DNA of 20,183 bases from Casp-actino8 sp001510455. Its GTDB lineage: Bacteria; Actinomycetota; Acidimicrobiia; Acidimicrobiales; Ilumatobacteraceae. The notes under the pieces were generated by a model. The model was not told the DNA's origin and made no database searches. It was given only the letters and a program-made list of their open reading frames with translations. Of the stretch, positions 14,111-20,178 are shown piece after piece; the stretch's first letter is position 1; every line of letters begins with the position of its first letter. The translations under genes and the position numbers were made by a program. The DNA lies in contig JAQCIK010000030.1 in NCBI GenBank assembly GCA_027592035.1, forward strand, positions 1 through 20,183. The letters run 5' to 3'.

Positions 14111-14997
14111 GCCGGCACCTTCTCCATCTGCACGATCATTTCCGCTCGGAGTCCGGCCACCAAGTCCGGCGTGCGCGGGCCGAAGCTGAACAGCAATCCG
14201 TCCTCGGCCGTCATGACACGTCGAGCTTTACCAGCCGGAGTCTGCTGAACCCCGACGAGTTCGAGAAGACCATTGACTCCATCGACCGAATCGAGACCTG
14301 TCGTCGTGACGAGCAAGACATCGGGAGCGGCTTCGACGAGCGCTTCGGGGGTCAACGGCGTGAAGGGCAGGTCGAGTCCGATCGCCGTTCCAGCATCGAT
14401 TCCACCAGCGGCTTCGATGATCGAGTCGGGACCCGAGCCGGGACCTCCCAGCAAATACACGCCAGCCGGTCCACGTACGTACAAGAACGCGACCCGAGGA
14501 CGTACGGTGGTCGACGACTCGGAACGAACGCGCTCGAGTTCACCATCGATCAGCGTCGCGAGACGTTCGGCTCGTTCGGGGGCTCCGAGAATGGCGGCGA
14601 CCTTTTCGAGCCGGGGCACGATCTCGTCGACACGGGTTGCGTTGTCGACCATCTCCACGCGAACCCCGGTCGACCTGATCTGGTCGAGCGCTTCGTCGGG
14701 GCCGGTGTCTTCGTCGACGATCACCAGTGTGGGTCGAACAGCGAGCAATGCTTCGACGTTGACATCATGAGTCGTGGTGACGATCGGACGATCGGACGCC
14801 TCGGCCAGAGTGCTGCCGAGGTCCCGGCCCACCACCAGGTCACCGAAACCCAGAGCAAAGACGGCTTCGGTGAGGCCGGCAGTCATCGTGACGATGCGCT
14901 CACCCTCGGTCGTCGGATCGGACTGTGACGAACAGGCGATGGTGGCGACGAGAGACACCACGACCAGTACTCGGCGTAGTGGCTTCGTCGTCTTCAT
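14107..14997 (-). CDS. hmuT: Heme ABC transporter substrate-binding lipoprotein HmuT
   Basis: A 296-residue lipoprotein of the periplasmic-binding-protein family PF01497. A short basic N-terminus (MKTTKPLRRV), a hydrophobic stretch and the lipobox TIAC (Cys22) anchor it to the outer face of the membrane. The first lobe starts RIVTMTAGLTEAVFALGFGDLVVGRD; the second contains VAFLYVRGPAGVYLLGGPGSG followed by DSIIEAAGGIDAG, a pattern typical of actinobacterial HmuT, and its Tyr is a candidate axial heme ligand. It would hand heme to HmuU. The ATG at 14997 overlaps the upstream stop as ATGA. A siderophore substrate is the main alternative, but the heme-type sequence and the surface protein upstream favour heme. 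Confidence 0.87.
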   Translation of the reverse strand: MKTTKPLRRVLVVVSLVATIACSSQSDPTTEGERIVTMTAGLTEAVFALGFGDLVVGRDLGSTLAEASDRPIVTTTHDVNVEALLAVRPTLVIVDEDTGPDEALDQIRSTGVRVEMVDNATRVDEIVPRLEKVAAILGAPERAERLATLIDGELERVRSESSTTVRPRVAFLYVRGPAGVYLLGGPGSGPDSIIEAAGGIDAGTAIGLDLPFTPLTPEALVEAAPDVLLVTTTGLDSVDGVNGLLELVGVQQTPAGKARRVMTAEDGLLFSFGPRTPDLVAGLRAEMIVQMEKVPA

Positions 14998-15752
14998 CGA
15001 AGATTCGACTTCGAACGACGACGGACTGCGATCACAGCCACCGAGACGATCAGGACGGCGGCGACGATCACAACGATTGCTGACGAATCGCTCTCGCCTT
15101 CCGACGTGGCCACTTCGGCGAGATCGGACACTCCATCGGCGACGGTGATCTCAGGAGCGGTTTCCGACGGGGTCGTCGACTCGGCCGGCGGTCGGGTCGT
15201 CGTGCTGGGGGCGACTCCGGTGAAGGTGACCGGGATGATCAGATCTTGTGAGCGGTCACTGATGATCGTGTGATCGTTCTTGGTGACGATGGCGCATGCA
15301 ACTGCTCGACAGTCGACCACCTCGTTGATCGACGGTGTGACCGACAATTCGACGCTGAACGAACCACCCGGCTCGTACGGGATCGGAAGTCCGATCGCAT
15401 ACGACGGGGGGTTGGACGAGATCCACTCGGATGCGCCTGTCGCTCCTTCACGGTCGATGCCGCCGCCGCACGGTGACGGCTGTTCGTCGGGGGACGTGAT
15501 CACACACAGCCCGACATAGATTCCCTTCGACTCGTCGTAGCCCGAGCCGGTGACGAGAATCGTGTCACCGTCACCCGACAAGTCGACACTCTTCGACACC
15601 GTGAGTGTTCGGGTTCCATCGGTGACCGAGTCGTCGGCCGATGCAGTGCCACCCCACGCGAACGCCATTGCGACCACGCCGAAGGCGCCCGCGACCCACG
15701 ACGAGCGGGAGGGGCGACGAGGTCGACGGGGGGCTCGACGAGGCGACAACAC
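14994..15752 (-). CDS. Membrane-anchored surface protein of the heme-uptake locus (neocarzinostatin-like domain)
   Basis: A 252-residue exported protein. The N-terminus is Arg-rich with a hydrophobic core ending near TASADD (a likely signal peptidase site at ~40). One β-domain (~45-172) follows, with ILVTGSGYDESKGIYVGLC, PCGGG, SEWISSNPPSYAIGLPIPY, GSFSVELSV, an apparent disulfide region CRAVACAIVTKNDHT, and LIIPVTF. A Thr/Ser/Pro linker leads to a single C-terminal helix (~222-241) and a basic tail. I have seen this domain type in actinobacterial heme-acquisition loci beside HtaA/HmuTUV proteins; it resembles the neocarzinostatin fold. It probably captures heme at the cell surface (inferred). 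The GTG at 15752 has TAGTCT 9 nt upstream and no Shine-Dalgarno. It heads the five-gene operon. Confidence 0.78.
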   Translation of the reverse strand: MLSPRRAPRRPRRPSRSSWVAGAFGVVAMAFAWGGTASADDSVTDGTRTLTVSKSVDLSGDGDTILVTGSGYDESKGIYVGLCVITSPDEQPSPCGGGIDREGATGASEWISSNPPSYAIGLPIPYEPGGSFSVELSVTPSINEVVDCRAVACAIVTKNDHTIISDRSQDLIIPVTFTGVAPSTTTRPPAESTTPSETAPEITVADGVSDLAEVATSEGESDSSAIVVIVAAVLIVSVAVIAVRRRSKSNLR

Positions 15753-15761
15753 CAGGTCGAA

Positions 15762-15767
15762 AGACTA
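15762..15767 (-). promoter_or_regulatory. Candidate -10 element TAGTCT of the heme-uptake operon
   Basis: TAGTCT on the minus strand lies 9 nt before the GTG at 15752, giving a leader of only a few nucleotides at most. The 61-bp gap to the hemerythrin gene holds no convincing -35 or iron-repressor box. Confidence 0.25.
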
Positions 15768-15813
15768 ACTCGGGCCTCGATCCTCCCCACTGGCGAGGGT
15801 GGGTCAACTCACG

Positions 15814-16311
15814 TCACACGAGGCGTCTTTCGAGAACTGTCATGTCGTGTTCGATCTCGTCGGCCTCTTCTTGCGACAGATTGGCCTCCAGGAGTGGGAC
15901 CACGAGGTCGTCCTCCTTGGTGAAATGCTGGACGACGAGATCGTGGAGACCGAGGAGGGTCTCACGGACCCGTCGTTCGACATCGTCGGTCATGAGTCGA
16001 TTCGACACGAGCTTCTCCCAATGACCTCGCAAGTCGTCGGCATATCGCTCCATTTGGGCGTGATCCCATCGAAGCAACGCTGAACCGAGTCGAGCTCGTT
16101 CCAATCGATCGAGAACCGGATACAAGAACTGCTCCTCGGCTCGGGCATGGGGAAGCAGGTGATACTGGAAGAACTGGAGTGCTTCTTCGCAGCGGGACAC
16201 CACCACCGAATGTGGTGTGTGACCCACCAGTTCGGCCGTGGTTCGCATGGCCTTCACATGCAGAAGCATCTCTCGATGTTCTTCGTGAATCCTGGTCAAC
16301 ATTGCCGTCAT
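15814..16311 (-). CDS. Hemerythrin HHE cation-binding domain protein
   Basis: A 165-residue all-helical protein of the hemerythrin-like family, which binds a non-heme di-iron centre and can act in oxygen, nitric oxide or iron handling. Ligand-type residues appear in the expected places: IHEEHREM (His9/His12), FFQYHLLPHARAEEQFLYP, LRWDHAQME and VVQHFTKEDDLVVPLL. It has no signal peptide or extra domain. The ATG at 16311 is clearly correct, with GGAGGTGA at 16316-16323. A promoter candidate lies upstream at 16341-16369. It is 61 bp upstream of the heme-uptake operon on the same strand, and I see no strong terminator between them, so partial co-expression with heme import is possible. The precise ligand is unknown. 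Confidence 0.88.
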   Translation of the reverse strand: MTAMLTRIHEEHREMLLHVKAMRTTAELVGHTPHSVVVSRCEEALQFFQYHLLPHARAEEQFLYPVLDRLERARLGSALLRWDHAQMERYADDLRGHWEKLVSNRLMTDDVERRVRETLLGLHDLVVQHFTKEDDLVVPLLEANLSQEEADEIEHDMTVLERRLV

Positions 16312-16340
16312 GTCGTCACCTCCGACGCTCGAGACGACGG

Positions 16341-16369
16341 ACGTTAGGTCGACGAAACTTCAGTGTCGG
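16341..16369 (-). promoter_or_regulatory. Candidate promoter of the hemerythrin gene
   Basis: On the minus strand CCGACA (16364-16369) and TAACGT (16341-16346) are separated by exactly 17 nt, resembling -35 and -10 elements. They would give a leader of about 22-24 nt that contains the strong Shine-Dalgarno GGAGGTGA. Confidence 0.45.
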
Positions 16370-16379
16370 GCTGCGAATG

Positions 16380-17177
16380 TCACTCGATCACGTCGGTGAC
16401 GCGTGTCGTCCAACGAGGCTCACGTCGCTCGAGGAATGCTTCGACACCTTCTTTCGCATCCGGGAGACGCATCAGAACGTGATGGAGTTCGGTTTCGAGC
16501 CGTTCGATGTCGTCGGGCGTCGACGTCCAGGTCTGCCACAACGCACGTTTGCTCGCCGCCGCCGAAGCCGGTGACACGTTGATGGATATGTCTCTCGCTA
16601 CTTCGAGTGCAGTGGGTAGCACCTGATCGTTGTCGACCACACGACTGCAGATTCCCATTCGTGTTGCTTCGTCACCGTCGAACATGCGGCCGGTGAGAAG
16701 AACGTCAGCGGCGTTGGCGAATCCGGCGATCCGGGGCAATGTCCAGTGCGACATCCCATCACCCATCATCCCGCGCCGCGCTTGCACGATTCCGTATTTG
16801 GCGTCACGCGCGAAGATGCGAATGTCGCATTGAAGCGCGAGTGTGAAACCGATGCCGATGGCATGACCGTTCACGGCGGCGATCACGGGTTTGCGAACGT
16901 CCCACGGCCGCATCGACACACCCGAGGCGCTGAACCCCTGCTCGTCACGAGGGCGGAACGTGTCACCACCACTCGACAGGTCGGCTCCGGCACAGAACGC
17001 CGGAGGGGTACCCGTGAGAACCACGACACGAACGTGATCGTCGAGGTCGGCTCGTCGGTAGGCCGCCGAGAGTTCGTCCCCCATACCTGCGCCGAACGCA
17101 TTGCGAACGTCGGGTCGGTTGAGCGTGATGATGGCCACACCATCGATCACTTCGTAGAGAATCGTCTGGCCGCTCAT
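16380..17177 (-). CDS. Crotonase (enoyl-CoA hydratase/isomerase family)
   Basis: A 265-residue crotonase-fold protein acting on an acyl-CoA thioester. Oxyanion-hole segments are clear: FCAGADL at 61-67 and NGHAIGIGF at 103-111. Aligning by eye with rat mitochondrial enoyl-CoA hydratase, both catalytic glutamates are replaced: Glu144 falls on Thr112 (GFTLALQCDI) and Glu164 on Gln132 (YGIVQARRG). Asp140 falls where dienoyl-CoA isomerase has its catalytic Asp204. An isomerase or another crotonase reaction is therefore more likely than simple hydration. The ATG at 17177 overlaps the stop of the hemolysin III-like gene (ATGA) and gives a normal family length. The frame stays open to 17456, but that part is an Arg-rich shadow of the neighbouring gene. 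Confidence 0.9.
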   Translation of the reverse strand: MSGQTILYEVIDGVAIITLNRPDVRNAFGAGMGDELSAAYRRADLDDHVRVVVLTGTPPAFCAGADLSSGGDTFRPRDEQGFSASGVSMRPWDVRKPVIAAVNGHAIGIGFTLALQCDIRIFARDAKYGIVQARRGMMGDGMSHWTLPRIAGFANAADVLLTGRMFDGDEATRMGICSRVVDNDQVLPTALEVARDISINVSPASAAASKRALWQTWTSTPDDIERLETELHHVLMRLPDAKEGVEAFLERREPRWTTRVTDVIE

Positions 17178-17842
17178 GTAGGGATCACCAAGCGAGCGAC
17201 GAGGACGTAATGAACGACGACTGCGCCGACGACCAACGCGTGAAAGACCTCGTGGAACCCGAGTACGCGTGGGAAAGGATTCGGCCATTTCGTCGAATAC
17301 ACGATCGCACCGACCGTGTACAGCAGACCTCCGGTCACCAACAACACGGTGTCGATGGCATCGAGCGATCGAACCAAGGCCGTGATCTCGATGAGGGCAC
17401 TCCAACCGACCACCAGGTACACCGTCGCAGTGACGGCACGTGGTCCGTGGAGCCACCGCATGCGAATGATCATCCCGACCACGGCAGCGGTCCAGACGAA
17501 CACCAACAAGGTCATTCGACTGCGGCCGTCGAGCGCGCCCACGGCCACCGCCGTGTAACTACCGGTCACGGCCAGAAGAATCGTCGAGTGGTCGATGCGT
17601 TTGAAGATGTGGGTCGCTCGGTCACTGAGACGACCCGAGTGATACACCGCCGACACCCCGAGCATCGCAAGGATGCCGACCGCATAGATCGCCGTGGCCA
17701 CACGGGCCCCGGCCGTTGGAGCGAGTGAGATGAGAACGGCGAAGGCCGGAACGGCCAAGAACACAGCGATGCCATGGAACACGCCACGCAGAGCGGGGCG
17801 AATCACCATCGGGGAGTCGATAACGAGTGTGTCACCGCTCAC
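17174..17842 (-). CDS. Hemolysin III/PAQR family membrane protein
   Basis: A 222-residue integral membrane protein with seven hydrophobic segments, matching the hemolysin III (YqfA/TrhA, PAQR) family. Its conserved polar motifs are SAVYHSG, KRIDHSTI, and GFHEVFHALV near the C-terminus; the conserved His and Asp residues are thought to form a zinc site in this superfamily. The hemolysin name is historical; in E. coli the homologue affects membrane energetics and fluidity. The start is the GTG at 17842, six nt after TACGCT with no Shine-Dalgarno. An internal ATG at 17809 (MVIRPALRG) is an alternative start. It is divergent from the DoxX-like gene across only 31 bp and coupled downstream to the crotonase. 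Confidence 0.9.
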   Translation of the reverse strand: MSGDTLVIDSPMVIRPALRGVFHGIAVFLAVPAFAVLISLAPTAGARVATAIYAVGILAMLGVSAVYHSGRLSDRATHIFKRIDHSTILLAVTGSYTAVAVGALDGRSRMTLLVFVWTAAVVGMIIRMRWLHGPRAVTATVYLVVGWSALIEITALVRSLDAIDTVLLVTGGLLYTVGAIVYSTKWPNPFPRVLGFHEVFHALVVGAVVVHYVLVARLVIPT

Positions 17843-17848
17843 CGTTCG

Positions 17849-17854
17849 AGCGTA
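17849..17854 (-). promoter_or_regulatory. Candidate -10 element TACGCT, leaderless hemolysin III-like gene
   Basis: TACGCT on the minus strand ends 6 nt before the GTG at 17842. It lies back to back with the plus-strand -10 candidate at 17862-17867. Confidence 0.35.
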
Positions 17855-17861
17855 CCGCTAC

Positions 17862-17867
17862 TAGGGT
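17862..17867 (+). promoter_or_regulatory. Candidate -10 element TAGGGT, leaderless DoxX-like gene
   Basis: TAGGGT ends 6 nt before the ATG at 17874 and no Shine-Dalgarno fits in the 6-nt interval GAACCC. Any -35 would fall around 17839-17844, at the start codon of the divergent gene. Confidence 0.4.
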
Positions 17868-17873
17868 GAACCC

Positions 17874-18284
17874 ATGGTTGCGACCCGGTGGAATCGAGTC
17901 GCCATTGCAATGGGAATCTTCATCACGCTGGCCGGTGTGATGCATTTCGTCAATCCGCAGTTCTTCGACGACATCGTCCCGCCGTGGCTTCCGCCGTCGG
18001 AACGCTTCTGGACGTACGCGAGTGGCGTGGTCGAGCTCGCAGTCGGACCGCTCCTCGTGTTCTCACGTACTCGCCGAATCGGAGCCGTGTCGGCGATCGT
18101 GCTCTTCATCGGCGTGTACCCGGCCAACCTCTACATGACGTGGGACTGGCGAGACCGCCCGTTCTCGGAGCAAGTGGTGTCGTACGGGCGGCTGCCGCTT
18201 CAGTTCGTCATGATCTGGCTCGCCTGGCGAGTGATCACTTCCAGGCGAACACCGGTTGCTCATAATGATCGACCCGCTCGTTGA
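17874..18284 (+). CDS. DoxX-like four-helix membrane protein
   Basis: A 136-residue membrane protein of the DoxX/DoxX-like group with about four helices. Recognisable family features are ITLAGVMHFVNPQFFDDIVPPWLP at ~17-40, TYASGVVELAVGPLLV at ~47-62, and FIGVYPANLYMTWDW at ~78-92. Family members are linked to thiosulfate:quinone oxidoreductase and redox complexes, but small DoxX-like proteins such as this one mostly have no proven role, so none is assigned. It is probably translated from a leaderless mRNA (TAGGGT 6 nt before the ATG). Its 3' end overlaps the convergent Nudix gene by 50 nt. Confidence 0.85.
   Translation: MVATRWNRVAIAMGIFITLAGVMHFVNPQFFDDIVPPWLPPSERFWTYASGVVELAVGPLLVFSRTRRIGAVSAIVLFIGVYPANLYMTWDWRDRPFSEQVVSYGRLPLQFVMIWLAWRVITSRRTPVAHNDRPAR
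18220..18248. terminator. Hairpin in the convergent DoxX/Nudix overlap
   Basis: TCGCCTGG (18220-18227) pairs perfectly with CCAGGCGA (18241-18248) around a 13-nt loop that itself contains the palindrome AGTGATCACT (18230-18239). It straddles the Nudix stop codon on the minus strand and lies inside the DoxX-like gene on the plus strand. No T-run follows on either side, so a terminator role is uncertain. Confidence 0.3.
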
Positions 18285-18954
18285 TGCGACCCTCGATTCC
18301 GACCCAGCGCAGCTGAGCCAGCACCGCGCCGGTCGGAGCATGAATGAGATCCCGACTGAGCGGGAGCTGGATCACCGGGCGGTCACTCTCCGGAATTGTC
18401 ACGAAGCGCGGTGAGTCGGGCCGACACAACTCACGCAAGCCGATGCGGTACGCGAACGCGACTTCGTTGGGATCGGGAGTGATGACGGCATCGTGACCGG
18501 CCCAAAGTACGACTGGCGTCATCACGAATCCTGAGCGCGTCGGATAATCGTCGAGCAGTCCGAGTACGTGATCGGAGCTCAGCTGCAGACCGAGTTCTTC
18601 GTGCAACTCGCGTAACGCGGCTTCGATCGGCGTCTCTCCGTCGTCGAGACGCCCTCCGGGCAGTGCCCATTGCCCCGCATGACGATTCATCTTCGCTGCT
18701 CGGCGGCACAGTAGAAACGCAGCTCCCCCGGCGACCCCGAATACCCGGCCGTCGAGACCGTCCACGTCACCGGGAACGTTCTTCATCTGATCGTCGCCTA
18801 CGGGGCAGGGATCTTCGTGATCATCGGGGTGGCTGTCGACGAGAACGATCGCAACGGCGGCATGGCGATATCCGTCGAGGGTGTGAACCCGTCTCTCGTG
18901 CGCAGCCAGGTGGCGAGAGATCGAGTCTCGAAGCGATTGGTCGTACTCGATCAC
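18235..18954 (-). CDS. Nudix hydrolase, CoA-pyrophosphatase-like
   Basis: A 239-residue Nudix protein that would cleave a nucleoside diphosphate linked to another moiety. The Nudix box is complete: GRLDDGETPIEAALRELHEE followed by LGL (GX5EX7REUXEEXGU). Just before it, LLCRRAAKMNRHAGQWALPGG resembles the extra motif of the CoA pyrophosphatase branch (NUDT7/8, YeaB), so coenzyme A or acyl-CoA is a plausible substrate. This is inferred, not certain. The N-terminal ~80 residues include an acidic, His-rich insert (DSHPDDHEDPCPVGDDQ) of unknown role. The GTG start at 18954 overlaps the kynureninase stop as GTGA, so the two are translationally coupled. The 3' end overlaps the convergent DoxX-like gene. 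Confidence 0.9.
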   Translation of the reverse strand: MIEYDQSLRDSISRHLAAHERRVHTLDGYRHAAVAIVLVDSHPDDHEDPCPVGDDQMKNVPGDVDGLDGRVFGVAGGAAFLLCRRAAKMNRHAGQWALPGGRLDDGETPIEAALRELHEELGLQLSSDHVLGLLDDYPTRSGFVMTPVVLWAGHDAVITPDPNEVAFAYRIGLRELCRPDSPRFVTIPESDRPVIQLPLSRDLIHAPTGAVLAQLRWVGIEGRINERVDHYEQPVFAWK

Positions 18955-20105
18955 GATGCGACTTCTGCGGTTGCCAGTAGTCCGTCCCAGACATCGACGA
19001 ATCTGGTCGTGAGTGGACTCATCCCGAAGCGGAGGATGTCCGGAGGGCGCATGTCAGCGATCACCTTCTGCCGCGCGAGTTCTTCGAGACGCTGACGAGC
19101 ATCTGGGACGTGAACCGCGATGTGGCAACCGCGTCGATCGGGATCGCGTGGGGTCGACGAGACAAGGCCGAGTTGATCGCACACGTCGAGGGCGAACGAC
19201 GTCAGAGCCCGACCCTTGGTGGCGATGGGCGACATCCCGACCCGCTCCGACAAAGCAATGCCTTCTTCGGCGGCAACGAGACTGAGGACGTGCGGAGTCC
19301 CGAGCAGTACACGGCGGATGTCGTCGTGCGGTTCGAAACCACGCTCCATTTCGAATTGATCCTTCTGAGCGAACCAGCCATGAATCGGTTGATGGGCATC
19401 CTTCTGCACGTCGGTCGCCACGAATGTGTAAGCAGGTGCACCCGGTCCTCCGTTCAGGAACTTGTACGTGCAACCGACGGCGAGTTCGACACCGAGCGCG
19501 TGAACATCGAACTCGATGGCGCCGGCCGTATGAGATAGGTCCCACAGGACGAGTGCTCCCTGGGCACGTGCATGAGCGGTGAACTCGGCCACGTCGGCGC
19601 GTTCGGCAGTTCGATAGTCGATCACACTGCGAACAACCACCGCGACATCGGTGAGATCGACATCCGGGGTGAGAGCACGCACCTCGAGTCCCTTCTCGGC
19701 GGCGATGCCCTCCACCACGTATCGGTCGGTCGGGAATTCGTCGGTCGGAACGACGATCACCCGACGGTCGGGTCGCAGACCGAGAGCGATGTGCACACCT
19801 TGATAGAGGTTGAGGGTGGTGGAGTCATGGAGAGCGACTTCACCGGGACGACTACCGATGATCGCCGCCATTCGGTCACCCACCCGACGTGGCAAATCGA
19901 GCCAGTGCTCCCAACTGCGAATGAGATCGCCAGCCCACTCGGTTTCGACGACCTGCTTCAGCCGAGTCACGGTTGATTTGGGAGTACGACCCAGAGAATT
20001 CCCGTCGAGATAGACGAGATCGGGATCGGGTACGACGAACTCGTCTCGACACGACGCCAATGGATCGGCGGCGTCGAGTTCGAGGGCCACCTGGCGGGAA
20101 AGCAT
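18951..20105 (-). CDS. kynU: Kynureninase
   Basis: A 384-residue PLP-dependent fold-type I enzyme that splits kynurenine to anthranilate and alanine (or 3-hydroxykynurenine to 3-hydroxyanthranilate) in tryptophan catabolism or NAD synthesis. Visible features are the N-terminal LDAADPLASCRDEF, VYLDGNSLGRTPK at ~31-43, the cofactor-binding WDLSHTAGA with Asp189, and the Schiff-base Lys215 in CTYKFLNGGPGAPAY. The C-terminal RFGMSPLTTRF is also family-typical. It is slightly shorter than the usual ~410 residues. The ATG at 20105 comes only 2 nt after the 3' end of tRNA-Gly, leaving no room for a ribosome binding site; a GTG at 20090 is an alternative start. No tryptophan dioxygenase or kynurenine formamidase gene is in the window. 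Confidence 0.93.
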   Translation of the reverse strand: MLSRQVALELDAADPLASCRDEFVVPDPDLVYLDGNSLGRTPKSTVTRLKQVVETEWAGDLIRSWEHWLDLPRRVGDRMAAIIGSRPGEVALHDSTTLNLYQGVHIALGLRPDRRVIVVPTDEFPTDRYVVEGIAAEKGLEVRALTPDVDLTDVAVVVRSVIDYRTAERADVAEFTAHARAQGALVLWDLSHTAGAIEFDVHALGVELAVGCTYKFLNGGPGAPAYTFVATDVQKDAHQPIHGWFAQKDQFEMERGFEPHDDIRRVLLGTPHVLSLVAAEEGIALSERVGMSPIATKGRALTSFALDVCDQLGLVSSTPRDPDRRGCHIAVHVPDARQRLEELARQKVIADMRPPDILRFGMSPLTTRFVDVWDGLLATAEVAS

Positions 20106-20107
20106 CG

Positions 20108-20178
20108 AGCGGATGACGGGAATCGAACCCGCGTTCTCAGCTTGGGAAGCTGATGTTCTGCCATTGAACTACATCCGC
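20108..20178 (-). tRNA. tRNA-Gly (anticodon CCC)
   Basis: The 71-nt gene folds into a complete cloverleaf. The acceptor stem is GCGGATG/CATCCGC with discriminator U, the D-stem is GTTC/GAAC, the anticodon stem is TCAGC/GCTGA, and the T-arm is GCGGG-TTCGATT-CCCGT. The 7-nt anticodon loop TTCCCAA gives anticodon CCC, which reads GGG. CCA is not encoded; the next bases are CGA, the last of which is the A of the kynU ATG. Only 5 nt of upstream sequence are in the window, so the promoter is not visible. Confidence 0.97.

Noticed and set aside
15786..15803. CCCAC/GTGGG stem between hemerythrin and the heme operon as a terminator
   Set aside because: The stem is only 5 bp with an 8-nt loop and no T-run, which is too weak to support.
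15753..15813. Iron-dependent repressor (IdeR/DtxR) box upstream of the heme operon
   Set aside because: The expected TTAGGTTAGG-type palindrome was looked for. TTAGTC next to GACCT is only a faint resemblance, with no symmetric second half.
17178..17456. N-terminal extension of the crotonase to 17456
   Set aside because: It reads through the hemolysin III-like gene in another frame, is Arg/Cys/His-rich and has no crotonase character. The ATG at 17177 forms an ATGA overlap.
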